A stretch of DNA of 61,393 nt from an uncultured Prevotella sp. (GCA_947164965.1 CAMUYR010000018.1:1-61393); one strand, 5' to 3'. Shown: positions 35,597-44,531, counted from the stretch's first letter. The notes: a model not told the origin generated them from the sequence alone. A program made the numbers and translations.

Positions 35597-35688
35597 ATCG
35601 TTTGCGATGCAAAGGTAAGGATAATATTTTATATCGCAAGCGATTTATTGAAAACCTTAAGAGAGTTTAACAATATATCGTCTGCGAT
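35597..35688 (-). promoter_or_regulatory. Triple palindromic operator of the redox operon
   Basis: Three copies of ATCG-N4-CGAT lie at 35597-35608 (ATCGTTTGCGAT), 35633-35644 (ATCGCAAGCGAT) and 35677-35688 (ATCGTCTGCGAT), spaced 36 and 44 bp. The -7 box TACCTTTG is at 35610-35617 on the minus strand. Site 1 would cover the transcription start and site 2 the -33 region. The OhrR-like regulator encoded in the same operon is the obvious candidate to bind. Confidence 0.8.
35610..35617 (-). promoter_or_regulatory. -7 box (TACCTTTG) of the redox operon
   Basis: Minus-strand TACCTTTG, followed by C, fits TAnnTTTG and lies 30 nt before the peroxidase ATG, immediately upstream of palindrome 1. Confidence 0.7.
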
Positions 35689-35744
35689 ATAGTAATAGAT
35701 TGAATAGAATATATAACTATACGACCTGCCGATAATGGTTGTTA

Positions 35745-36074
35745 TCAGTACAAGTCCAGCGTATGTTTTATACGCTCTTTCCTAATTTGGCGGTCGTAGA
35801 TTTCCGTAGCCTCGTCTAAGTCGGCCTTCATTACTTCACTTATCCTTGTTGTTTCATCCGATGTCGAGAAGTACATCTTGCTCAGATTCGAGAGGGTGAA
35901 TTGTTGCGTTCCTGCCGTCAGTGTAGTCCCGCTGATGTTCAGCGTCACGTCAGAAGCAACGGATACCGATGCCTTCGCTACATCCGTCGTCTCAAAGGTC
36001 AGGTAGATATAATTGTCAGCGTGTGCTGTCAGAACTTCCACCATCATGGTCATAAATAAAATGATTCTTTTCAT
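35745..36074 (-). CDS. Small secreted protein of unknown function
   Basis: The product is about 109 residues with a signal peptide (MKRIILFMTMMVEVLTAHA). A short beta-rich region follows: YIYLTFETTD, then TLNISGTTLTAG, TQQFTLSNLSKMYFS. This motif set recurs, to my knowledge, in many secreted Prevotella proteins, but no function is established. The C-terminus is charged and helical. The ATG at 36074 is preferred over the GTG six bases upstream. A near-match -7 sequence TACCTTTA lies at 36104-36111. Confidence 0.7.
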   Translation of the reverse strand: MKRIILFMTMMVEVLTAHADNYIYLTFETTDVAKASVSVASDVTLNISGTTLTAGTQQFTLSNLSKMYFSTSDETTRISEVMKADLDEATEIYDRQIRKERIKHTLDLY

Positions 36075-36204
36075 ATTCACTTAGTAGTTTACTAATTGTG
36101 CTGTAAAGGTAACGGTAAATAGGATGTCCACCAATTATATTCAATGAACACCCCGAATTTTTCAACGAATGCCGGACATTTATGATGTGCAGCCGAAGAA
36201 ATTA

Positions 36205-36945
36205 TTATCGCGGCAACAGGAAAGGAGTCTCGGTCAGTCCGCCGTAGCTATCTGCGGCTCTCTCCAAAGCTTCCTTGGTGGTATATTGCTGGTACAATGT
36301 GCAGCGCGTGACGATGGTTTGTGGCGAACAGCGGTCATCAATCACCTTGACCAATGCCCAGCCCTTCATCTTGTCGGCAAACTCCTCGCCCACGAGTGCC
36401 AGGCGACCATCTACCACGGCCATATCCCACCACGACACCTCGCGCATGCTGAACCGTACACGTGGCATTTCATATTCAAGGTTCTGAACGGCCGTATAAA
36501 GTCGCAATTTTACATGGTGCGTCCGGTCGCTTTCCTTGAGGTCCGTCAGCAACGCAGGCGTACTATTCACCTCGCCCAATTCCTGCTTCACCATTGGCAG
36601 AATGCCGTCGCTCATCGGAATGCCGGGCATCAGAAACGACGACTGATCCATCAGTGTCTTAGTAACAAACACCGCAGGCAACTGATTCGCCAGCGATGCA
36701 AAATTCTGATAGGCAGTCCGTCGCTCGGTGAACATCACGTCGCAGAACCGCAGCATCTTCCACAGCGCCGTCGTGTGCCGCATCTTCTGCCTTTGAATGA
36801 ACTGCGGCAGAGTATTGCTTCGCTTCTCGTGTGTGGAAGATTCTCGTCCTACCACCTGTCCGTTACGCAGGTAAAAGGTCATTCCTGCCATGCGCATCCT
36901 CTTGGGGATTGTCATTCCCAACCCTGCACTGTCTTTCTTCTTCAT
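36205..36945 (-). CDS. Conserved hypothetical protein of unknown function
   Basis: The 246-residue soluble protein is basic at the N-terminus (IPKRMRMAGMTFYLRNGQ) and has no signal peptide or membrane helix. Several short beta-prone stretches follow, such as RVRFSMREVSWWDMAVVDGR. I do not recognise a named domain, though the opening suggests a multi-copy Prevotella family. An AGGAG-type site precedes the start. The 11-bp periodic array (37080-37178) lies ~135 bp upstream and could be in its leader or promoter region. The remaining upstream DNA is AT-rich. Confidence 0.7.
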   Translation of the reverse strand: MKKKDSAGLGMTIPKRMRMAGMTFYLRNGQVVGRESSTHEKRSNTLPQFIQRQKMRHTTALWKMLRFCDVMFTERRTAYQNFASLANQLPAVFVTKTLMDQSSFLMPGIPMSDGILPMVKQELGEVNSTPALLTDLKESDRTHHVKLRLYTAVQNLEYEMPRVRFSMREVSWWDMAVVDGRLALVGEEFADKMKGWALVKVIDDRCSPQTIVTRCTLYQQYTTKEALERAADSYGGLTETPFLLPR

Positions 36946-37079
36946 CGTTCTTATCTCCTATCATTAATTCATCCTTATAATACACATATTCTATACATCT
37001 CATATACCTCTCCAACACTTCTCATACCTACATCCACTCTTCCCATACCTTAGCCATAGTCTTGCATCGATGCTCCTCC

Positions 37080-37178
37080 TATCCTTGTCCGCTATTTGCT
37101 CGCTATATGCTCGCTACTTGTTCGGTCTAATACCGAACATCTACCGGACAAGTACCGGACATCTACCGAACATGAATA
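37080..37178. repeat. Array of nine 11-bp units with inverted halves
   Basis: Nine successive 11-mers fill 99 bp. Left units resemble GCTAnnTGCTC (37080-37123), a centre unit GGTCTAATACC follows (37124-37134), and right units resemble GGACAnnTACC (37135-37178). The right units are approximate reverse complements of the left ones, and the centre forms the hairpin TTCGGT-N5-ACCGAA. Confidence 0.8.
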
Positions 37179-37599
37179 GTAGCTGCACCCTTGCACTATC
37201 CTTGTTACATTGGGGCTACTTACTGGTTATATTGGAGATGTTCTTTAGATTAATATTAAATATACTATAGTTAACTATAGCTTTCACTTTGCAAATATAC
37301 AAATTAAAACCCAAAGCGATGCTATTTCGCCTTGGGATTTAATAATTATTGGGAATTATCTAGTTAAAAACGTCACTTCTGAATCATCTTTCTTCCGTCA
37401 CGTCAGGTTCTCTACCTCACGATAATCTTTTGGGGGTCTCTAATCTGATATTCATTGTTATACTTCGATGTTACTTTGACTATTAGACGTGTGCACTCTT
37501 TTTCTTTTTTGATAGAATACCCTTTTATTACAGTAAGATATGCTTATATATAATTACGGTGTAGCAAACCCAAATCAGGAGATTGCAGGTTTAATGTTT

Positions 37600-37649
37600 A
37601 AGTTTAGAAATGCATGTATATATACATGGGTAAACGTAAACCTAAACTT
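37600..37649. repeat. Nested inverted repeat with perfect 16-bp palindrome
   Basis: AAGTTTAG (37600-37607) and CTAAACTT (37642-37649) flank the perfect palindrome CATGTATATATACATG (37613-37628). It could be a protein-binding site or cruciform. Confidence 0.65.
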
Positions 37650-37833
37650 TGCAGAGTGAAGCGACTTGATGTTTCCCAAAATTCACATTTTTCTTTTTAC
37701 TGAAGATGAACCGATCTATTCTCTCCCCTTCTCATTCCACTTTCCTTTTAACTCAATACTCTTTCGTAATATATTTTCTGAAATGAAACTATAATTGGTG
37801 GATGCTTTCTGTTGAGAAAGGAATTAGACTATA

Positions 37834-38700
37834 TCACTTATGATATTTCTTGCGATAACTGTTTGGTGTCATGCCGGAGTGTTGCTTGAAGTACTTGCCG
37901 AAGAAAGAGGTGTTGGGGAAGTTCAGTGCTGCGGAAATCTGCTTGATGCTGTCTGTGGAGTAGCGCAGACGGCGCTCTATCTCCTTCATAGTCACCACTT
38001 TGATGACATCTGTGGGGGTGCGGCCAAGGGTATTGCGAACAAGTGTGGAAAGGTACTTGGGTGTGATGTTTAGGCGGTCGGCATAGTATTCAACGGGGCG
38101 TTTGCGCCCACAGTCTTCATTGACCATCCAGACGAACTTCTCCACCAGTTGGTCGCCGTGTACGCTTGATACCGTTTCCTTGACATCCAGCCCGCTGTCC
38201 ATGATGCCGACCACCCTCAGCAGGAAGGCATTGATGAGTGAGCATACCTCGCCATTCTGATAACGATGTTCAGTCTGTCGTATGCGGTGGCAAATCAGGT
38301 CATAGTAGGCTGATACATCTTCAGCATCAGATTCCGTTAGATGGGCCACAGGATGGGTCTTGATATGGAGCACGCTGTTAATAATCATTGTGTGCAGTTC
38401 GCGCGAAGCCATCACTTCCGTCGGCTTGACGGCAAACAGCTTACAAACGAAGTCGGGTGAAACCATATAGTCGGACAACACACTGCCAGGCACACCGAGG
38501 AACAGTTCACCGTTGTGGACAGTAGTGAGCTGCCCATCGTAGTCAAAATGTATTTTCCCCGTGGTGCATATCATTACCAATACGTGTTCTGTAGTATATG
38601 TACTGTTTTCTGGCAAATCCCGTATATTGTCCAGAATGATGATGTCTTGCTTGTTTAGGGCAAGATAATCCAGATGACCTGTAATCTCCAAATGTTTCAT
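37834..38700 (-). CDS. AraC-family transcriptional regulator
   Basis: The 288-residue protein has an N-terminal cupin-like sensing domain (about 1-150, HFDYDGQLTTVHNGELFLG) and a C-terminal AraC helix-turn-helix (about 185-285). The latter includes YYADRLNITPKYLSTLVRNT and the second helix set SIKQISAALNFPNTSFFGKYF. It is divergent from the RND efflux operon with 195 bp between the starts, so it may control efflux. AraC proteins with cupin domains bind small ligands. Confidence 0.92.
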   Translation of the reverse strand: MKHLEITGHLDYLALNKQDIIILDNIRDLPENSTYTTEHVLVMICTTGKIHFDYDGQLTTVHNGELFLGVPGSVLSDYMVSPDFVCKLFAVKPTEVMASRELHTMIINSVLHIKTHPVAHLTESDAEDVSAYYDLICHRIRQTEHRYQNGEVCSLINAFLLRVVGIMDSGLDVKETVSSVHGDQLVEKFVWMVNEDCGRKRPVEYYADRLNITPKYLSTLVRNTLGRTPTDVIKVVTMKEIERRLRYSTDSIKQISAALNFPNTSFFGKYFKQHSGMTPNSYRKKYHK

Positions 38701-38728
38701 ATTTCGTTTAATAATCGTTTCTTCGCTG

Positions 38729-38736
38729 CAAAGATA
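38729..38736 (-). promoter_or_regulatory. -7 box (TATCTTTG) for the AraC-family gene
   Basis: Minus-strand TATCTTTGCAGC lies 28 nt before the ATG and matches TAnnTTTG. Confidence 0.6.
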
Positions 38737-38895
38737 GTCATATTTTCCAGAATATCGCGTCCTTTGCGTCGAAACAAATGTTCTATTCGTTTGATTTCTT
38801 AATATCAGAACATTTGCCAGGAAGTATAGGACACGAAGATATGCTTTTTTTTTCTGAATTTTGCACCCAAAATTGAAAACTACAAAAAATAGAAC

Positions 38896-39915
38896 ATGAA
38901 CAAGACAAGCATTTTTTTGATTGTAGCTGCTGCCATGAGCCTCATGGCATGTAGCGGGAACAAGACAGAGCGGAAGGCTGAACCGATAGCCGTGAAAACT
39001 GAGACGGTAAAGGCAGGAAGCGATTTGCAGGGCCGCACTTATGTCGGCACAGTTGAGGAAGAATCATCTACCAGTATCAGTTTCACTGGGTCAGGCACAC
39101 TGTCACGAGTGTATGTAGAGGAAGGTCAGGCGGTACGCGCCGGTCAACTCATTGCCGAGATGGATAAGACTCAGGCACGGAATATGCTCGCAGCCGCTGA
39201 GGCGCAGATGAAGCAGGCCAACGATGCTTTGGTGCGAATGCAACAGTTGCACGACAACGGTTCGCTGGCTGAAATCAAATGGGTGGAGACACAAAGCGCA
39301 GTAGAACAGGCACAGGCATCGCTCGACCTGGCTAAGAAGAATTTGGCCGACTGCAGCGTTCATACCCCCGTCAGCGGCATCGTGGGAAAGGGAGTGAAAC
39401 AGGCTGGCGAAACTGTGCTGCCTGCCCTGGCGGTAGCTTCTGTCCTTAATATTAATAATGTACGTATCGTGGTAAGTGTTCCAGAAAAGGAGATAGCGAA
39501 CTTTACGCCGAAGACGCCTACCACCATCAGCGTGGAGGCACTGGGCGGACGTACCTATCAGGGCGGGACTATCACCAAAGGCGTGGAAGCCGATGGAACG
39601 ACGCATACCTACGACATCAAGATACATCTGCAGAATACCGATCATAGCCTATTGCCAGGTATGGTGTGCCAGGTGAGAACCTCCACTACCCCCGTCCAAG
39701 GAAGGGGACTTAGTGTGCCCATCACCGCCGTGCAGAAGAATGCTAAAGGCGAACAGTTCGTCTGGACAGTGAAAAACAGCAAGGCACATCGTAGCATTGT
39801 AACTACAGGACGTGCCTCGGGCAATCGCATCGCTATCGAAGAAGGCTTGACAGAGGGCGACATCGTCATTGTAGAGGGCTACCAGAAGTTAAGCGAAGGA
39901 GTAGAGGTTAAGTGA
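38896..39915 (+). CDS. RND efflux periplasmic adaptor (membrane fusion protein)
   Basis: The 339-residue lipoprotein has its lipobox Cys at 19 (AAAMSLMACSGNK). The biotinyl-lipoyl-like half-motifs flank a coiled-coil hairpin (about 85-140, with MLAAAEAQMKQANDAL and AVEQAQASLDLAKKN). A beta-barrel and membrane-proximal domain follow. It links the inner-membrane pump to the TolC-like channel encoded downstream. A near-match -7 element (GAATTTTGC) sits about 30 nt upstream. The stop codon lies inside a heptamer tract. Confidence 0.94.
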   Translation: MNKTSIFLIVAAAMSLMACSGNKTERKAEPIAVKTETVKAGSDLQGRTYVGTVEEESSTSISFTGSGTLSRVYVEEGQAVRAGQLIAEMDKTQARNMLAAAEAQMKQANDALVRMQQLHDNGSLAEIKWVETQSAVEQAQASLDLAKKNLADCSVHTPVSGIVGKGVKQAGETVLPALAVASVLNINNVRIVVSVPEKEIANFTPKTPTTISVEALGGRTYQGGTITKGVEADGTTHTYDIKIHLQNTDHSLLPGMVCQVRTSTTPVQGRGLSVPITAVQKNAKGEQFVWTVKNSKAHRSIVTTGRASGNRIAIEEGLTEGDIVIVEGYQKLSEGVEVK

Positions 39916-39945
39916 AGAGTGAAAAATAAAGAATTTGCTACCGCA
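39910..39945 (+). repeat. Heptamer tract plus 14-bp tail between adaptor and pump genes
   Basis: AAGTGAA, GAGTGAA and AAATAAA are followed by AATTTGCTACCGCA (39932-39945). The same two heptamers and the same 14-mer occur upstream of GH9 copy B on the other strand (18788-18830). Confidence 0.8.
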
Positions 39946-39973
39946 TGAAGGTGGAAAGCAGCAAAGAAGAAAA

Positions 39974-42900
39974 ATGGCAAAGAAGAAACAAAAAAAGAAC
40001 TGGGTAGCGTGGCTGATGCACAACTACCGCATCACGTTCCTGCTCGTAGGGGTGATGTTCGTGATGGGATTCCTAGGCCTCGACAAGATGGCGAAGGCTG
40101 AATTCCCCGACTTCACCATCCGCCAGGGCGTGGTAGTGGCCGTCTATCCAGGTGCCACAGCCGAGGAGGTGGAGATGCAGGTGGCCCGCCCCTTGGAGCG
40201 CTACCTGTTTACATACGACGAGGTGAAGCGCAAGAAGACCACTTCGACCAGTTCGAACGGCCTCTGCACGATCATGGTGGAACTGGAGGACGACGTGAAC
40301 AACAAGGATGAGGTGTGGTCAAAAATCCGGCATGGCCTAAACGCGTTCAAACAGCAGTTGCCGCAGGGCGTGCTGGCCTTGGTGGTCAACGATGACTTCG
40401 GCGAGACGTCGGCCATCCTACTGGCCATCGAGAGCGAGCACCGCTCTTATCGCGAACTGAAGAAATACTCCGATGACCTGAGCGACGAGTTGCGCCGCAT
40501 CAGTTCGGTGAGCAATGTCAACCTCTACGGCGAGACCCGCGAGCAGATCACCCTCTACGTGGACCACGAGCGACTGGCAGCCTACGGCATTGGACAGTTG
40601 CAGCTCACCCAGACACTCAACGCCGCTGGACTGACCACAACCGCCGGCAGTATCACGGGCTGGCAAAAGGATGTGCCTATCCACGTAAAAAATGCCGTGA
40701 ACAACGAGGAGGAAATAGAGAACACCATCATCTTCACCGACCCCAATAACCATGTGGTCCGCGTGAAGGACGTGGCCGAGGTGAAGCGCGAGTACGACGT
40801 GTCGGAGAGCTACATCGAGTTCAACGGCCATCCTTGCGTCATCCTCTCCTTAGAGATGAAGCCAGGAAATAATATTGTGCAGTACGGCAAGGAGGTGCAG
40901 GAGGTGATGGACGAATATATCGAGACCCGCCTGCCAAAGGATGTCACCGTACAACGCATCACCGACCAGTGTAAGGTGGTGAGCGACTCGGTGAACGACT
41001 TCCTCATTAACCTTGTGGAGTCGATGGTCATCATCTTCGTTGTCATGTTGGTGCTATTCCCTTGGCGAACAGCAGTAGTGGCCGGAACGATGGTGCCGCT
41101 CAATACCTTTATCTCCGTAGCCATCATGTACTTCTGCGGCATTCCGCTGAACACGGTGACGCTGGCCGCCCTCATCATCGTTATGGGTATGGTGGTCGAT
41201 AATGCCATCGTAGTGCTCGACGGCTACTTGGAGTATCTGGGCAAAGGCATGAGCCGCTGGCACGCCGCCGCCCACGCATCGATGCACTATTTCATGCCGA
41301 TGGCGCTGGCCACACTGTGCATCAGCGTTATCTTCTTCCCGTTCCTCGTCGTGATGACAGGCATGGTGCTCGACATGATTTACTTCCTACCGTGGACCAT
41401 AGGCATCAATCTGCTCGTGTCGCTGATGCTCTCCGTCGTCTATATCCCCATCATGGAGGTGTGGCTCATCAAGCCGCAGAAGCAGAGTAATAAACAGAAA
41501 AGGTCTATCACTGATTATGTGCAGGCAGCCTACGACAGCACCCTTGCCTGGACGTTCCGCCACCCTTGGATAACCATCGTCGGTGGTATCGGCGTGGTGG
41601 TGCTGAGTGGCGTGCTCATCGGTCCGAAACTGAAAATCCGTATGATGCCTATCGCCGACCGCAATCAGTTTGCCGTGGAGATAACCCTTCCCCAAGGCAA
41701 AGGACTGGCGGAGACAAAGGCTGTGGCAGACTCGGTATGCCGCGAACTGCACCGCGATGAACGCGTACAGAGCGTCACGGCATTCGTCGGTTGCTCGTCG
41801 CCACGCTTCCATGCAGCCTATGCGCCGAAGGCGTCGAGTCGCAGTTACGCCCAACTCATCGTCAATACCTCATCGGCCAAGGCCACCGAAGAACTACTCG
41901 ACAAGTTTGAGCCGATGAGCGACCGTTTCCCCAACGCCTTTGTCAAGTTCAAACAGTTGGACTACCAGAAGTTCACCCCCTTTGAGTTCCGCTTCTACGG
42001 CGAGGACCTCGATTCGCTCCACCGTGTGGCCGACGACGTGATGGTGCTGATGCGCCAGAACCCCGACGTGATGAATGTGCGCACCGACTACGACGAGCGC
42101 CGACCCTATATCGAGGTGGAACTTGACCCCGTGGCCACGGCACAGTTGGGCATGAACCGCACACTGGCCGAACTGGAACTGATGCTCAACACGGGCGAGA
42201 TGCAGGTAGGTCAGGTATGGGAGGGCAACTACGAAGTGCCTGTCAAATTAAAAGATAAGCATAACGAGGAACTCGACTGCGACGGCATCGGCAACCTCTA
42301 TATGTCAGCCGGCATCAATAGTGTGCCCCTGCGTCAGATAGCTGATGCACAGCCAGCTTGGGGCGAGACCAACATCCTGCACCGCAACGGCGTGCGCTGC
42401 ATCACAGTCAGCGTCGAAGCCCGCCGAGGCGTCTATACCAATGCCCTGCAGAGTGGCTTCACAAAGATGATACAGGAGAAGGTCAGCCTGCCTCAGGACG
42501 TACGCTTCGAGGTGGGTGGTGAGCCGGAGAACGACGCCGAGACGCAAGGTTCCATCGGCGTCGGCCTGTCCATCTCGTTCGTCATCATCTTCTTCTTCCT
42601 GCTCTTCAACTTTAAGACCTACAAGATTACCTTCGTCAGCATAGCGGCCATCGCCCTCTGTCTGCCGGGTGCCTTGCTCGGCCTGTGGCTGATGGGCCGC
42701 CCGATAGGTGTCACTGCCGTTTTCGGCTTCATCACACTCATGGGAATGATTATGCGCAATGAGATACTCATCTTCGAACATGCCGACGGACTGCGCAAGC
42801 AGGGATGGACGGCACGCGATGCCGCTTACGATGCTGGCCGCCGTCGTATGGTGCCCATCTTCCTCACCACAGCTACTACGGCTATGGGCGTGGTGCCGAT

Positions 42901-43039
42901 GATCATCGCCGCCACTAACTTCTGGATGCCAGTGGGTGTCACCATTTGTGCCGGCGGCATCGGCTCGCTTATCATGGTAGTTGTAATGCTGCCTGTTATT
43001 TACTGGAAGTTATACGAAAAGAAAAAAGACAAGCAATGA
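39974..43039 (+). CDS. RND efflux pump, inner-membrane transporter
   Basis: The product is about 1021 residues with the RND layout: a first helix (ITFLLVGVMFVMGFLGL), a large periplasmic loop, a helix bundle with the proton-relay motif MVVDNAIVVLDGYLEYLG, a second loop, and the C-terminal bundle (GVTAVFGFITLMGMIMRN). It would expel drugs or other toxic compounds using the proton gradient, with the adaptor and outer-membrane partners. The ATG at 39974 places MAKKKQKKN before the first helix. A frame-extended start at 39935 is less likely because it contains the 14-bp repeat. Confidence 0.95.
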   Translation: MAKKKQKKNWVAWLMHNYRITFLLVGVMFVMGFLGLDKMAKAEFPDFTIRQGVVVAVYPGATAEEVEMQVARPLERYLFTYDEVKRKKTTSTSSNGLCTIMVELEDDVNNKDEVWSKIRHGLNAFKQQLPQGVLALVVNDDFGETSAILLAIESEHRSYRELKKYSDDLSDELRRISSVSNVNLYGETREQITLYVDHERLAAYGIGQLQLTQTLNAAGLTTTAGSITGWQKDVPIHVKNAVNNEEEIENTIIFTDPNNHVVRVKDVAEVKREYDVSESYIEFNGHPCVILSLEMKPGNNIVQYGKEVQEVMDEYIETRLPKDVTVQRITDQCKVVSDSVNDFLINLVESMVIIFVVMLVLFPWRTAVVAGTMVPLNTFISVAIMYFCGIPLNTVTLAALIIVMGMVVDNAIVVLDGYLEYLGKGMSRWHAAAHASMHYFMPMALATLCISVIFFPFLVVMTGMVLDMIYFLPWTIGINLLVSLMLSVVYIPIMEVWLIKPQKQSNKQKRSITDYVQAAYDSTLAWTFRHPWITIVGGIGVVVLSGVLIGPKLKIRMMPIADRNQFAVEITLPQGKGLAETKAVADSVCRELHRDERVQSVTAFVGCSSPRFHAAYAPKASSRSYAQLIVNTSSAKATEELLDKFEPMSDRFPNAFVKFKQLDYQKFTPFEFRFYGEDLDSLHRVADDVMVLMRQNPDVMNVRTDYDERRPYIEVELDPVATAQLGMNRTLAELELMLNTGEMQVGQVWEGNYEVPVKLKDKHNEELDCDGIGNLYMSAGINSVPLRQIADAQPAWGETNILHRNGVRCITVSVEARRGVYTNALQSGFTKMIQEKVSLPQDVRFEVGGEPENDAETQGSIGVGLSISFVIIFFFLLFNFKTYKITFVSIAAIALCLPGALLGLWLMGRPIGVTAVFGFITLMGMIMRNEILIFEHADGLRKQGWTARDAAYDAGRRRMVPIFLTTATTAMGVVPMIIAATNFWMPVGVTICAGGIGSLIMVVVMLPVIYWKLYEKKKDKQ

Positions 43040-44346
43040 AAAATATAATGGTATTCCTCTTTGGTTGGTTCTGCTGTGGAACAATCACAGCCCAGACCAC
43101 CCTCACGCTCGACCAGTGCAAGCAACTGGCTCGTGAGAACAATATTGCCTTGCGCTCGGCTCGCAACGACATCGAGCAGGCTGAGCAGCAGAAGAAGCAG
43201 GCCTTCACCAACTATTTCCCTCAGGTGTCGGCCATGGGGGCCGGCATGACTGCCAACAAGCACTTGGTGCAGATGGATATGGAACTGCCAGTTGCTCTCA
43301 CCGCTGCCATGCCTGCGGGAGCCGCGACCCCGATAAGCATGGGTATGATAAAGAATGGCGTAGTTGGCAATGTGATGGCCATGCAGCCTATCTTCGCCGG
43401 AGGGCAGATCATCAACGGCAACAAGTTGGCTAAAGTGGGCGTAGAGGCCAGTCGCATCCAACTGGAAGCCTCGGAGAACGAGGTGGAACTGACCACCGAA
43501 CAGTATTTCTGGCAGGTGGTGTCGCTGAAGGAGAAACTCGTCACCCTCGCCTCACTTCACAAGATGCTGGAGCAGTTGGAGAAGGATGTGACCGTCAGCG
43601 TCAATGCCGGCGTGACAACCCGCAACGACCTGTTGCAAGTGCAATTGAAGGCAAACGAGATAGAGAGCCAGACGCTTAAAGTGGAAAACGGTCTCACTAT
43701 ATGTAAGCAACTGCTCGCCCAGTATATTGGCAAGAATGGTGAGACTATCGACGTCTCGGAGCCTGTCACGTATGAAACGACACTGATGCTGCCCCAGCGG
43801 CAGGATCACGTAGCAGCCCTTGCTGCCACCCCGCAGTACCGTCTTTTGGAAAAGAACGTGGAGAGCAACCGCCTGCAGCACAAGATAAAGGTGGGCGAAA
43901 ACCTGCCAACCGTCAGCGGCGGAGCTGTCTATACCTATAACAACCTGATGGGCAACGGTCGCGGCGTGGGCATGCTCATGGCCACCGTCAGCGTGCCTAT
44001 CAGCGGTTGGTGGGGTGGCTCCCATGCCATCAAGAAGCAGAAACTGGCCCTTGAACAGGCTCGTGAAAAGTTGCAGGACAACAGCCAGAAACTCGTCATC
44101 AACATGAACAACTGTTGGGCCAACGTCGTGACGAGTCACAAGCAACTCGCCATTGCCCGCAAGTCGATAGAACAGAGCGAGGAGAACCTCCGTCTGAACA
44201 ACGACTACTACCGTTCCGGCACCACCACTATGAGCGACTTGCTCGATGCCCAGAGCAGCTATCAGCAGAGCCGCGACAAGTACGTCGACGCCTACATTGA
44301 CTACCAGCAGAACCTGCTGAAGTACCGTCAGGCTACGGGACAATAA
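43036..44346 (+). CDS. TolC-like outer-membrane efflux protein
   Basis: The 436-residue protein has a signal peptide (MKNIMVFLFGWFCCGTITAQ). Two repeats of the outer membrane efflux protein fold have long alpha-helical hairpins (LDQCKQLARENNIALRSARND; QKLALEQAREKLQD). It forms the exit duct of the tripartite pump. The ATG overlaps the pump stop (ATGA), indicating translational coupling. Longer in-frame starts run into the pump gene and lack a signal peptide. Confidence 0.94.
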   Translation: MKNIMVFLFGWFCCGTITAQTTLTLDQCKQLARENNIALRSARNDIEQAEQQKKQAFTNYFPQVSAMGAGMTANKHLVQMDMELPVALTAAMPAGAATPISMGMIKNGVVGNVMAMQPIFAGGQIINGNKLAKVGVEASRIQLEASENEVELTTEQYFWQVVSLKEKLVTLASLHKMLEQLEKDVTVSVNAGVTTRNDLLQVQLKANEIESQTLKVENGLTICKQLLAQYIGKNGETIDVSEPVTYETTLMLPQRQDHVAALAATPQYRLLEKNVESNRLQHKIKVGENLPTVSGGAVYTYNNLMGNGRGVGMLMATVSVPISGWWGGSHAIKKQKLALEQAREKLQDNSQKLVINMNNCWANVVTSHKQLAIARKSIEQSEENLRLNNDYYRSGTTTMSDLLDAQSSYQQSRDKYVDAYIDYQQNLLKYRQATGQ

Positions 44347-44452
44347 CTGAATGGCGAACTATTATGCTTGCTCCAAGATTGCATTGTATATCGAATATTG
44401 ACAAAAGTATCACTATTCAGCATATTAATTTTATAATCAGCAAGATAACATA

Positions 44453-44479
44453 AGTGATAGAGAAATAATATCTATCACT
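44453..44479. terminator. Hairpin with 9-bp perfect arms
   Basis: AGTGATAGA (44453-44461) pairs with TCTATCACT (44471-44479) across a 9-nt loop, downstream of the efflux operon. It lacks a clear T-run, so a termination role is uncertain. Confidence 0.5.
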
Positions 44480-44481
44480 CA

Positions 44482-44531
44482 TTGAGGCTAAATGCGAGAT
44501 TTATCTGTAAAAAGCTTGCATTTAGCCTCAA
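44482..44531. terminator. Hairpin with 14-bp perfect arms
   Basis: TTGAGGCTAAATGC (44482-44495) and GCATTTAGCCTCAA (44518-44531) are perfect inverted copies around a 22-nt loop. The position after tolC suggests termination or RNA stability, but no T-run follows. Confidence 0.5.

Larger units (their letters stand above)
36946..37833. other. 888-bp intergenic region with periodic array and nested palindromes
   Basis: No credible gene was found. The region contains pyrimidine-rich quasi-repeats (36980-37060), the 11-bp periodic array (37080-37178), a nested inverted repeat (37600-37649) and AT-rich DNA. The only open frames cross repeats. Confidence 0.7.

Noticed and set aside
37080..37178. CRISPR array
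   Set aside because: The units are 11 bp, abut without spacers and no cas genes are present, so it is a periodic array and not CRISPR.
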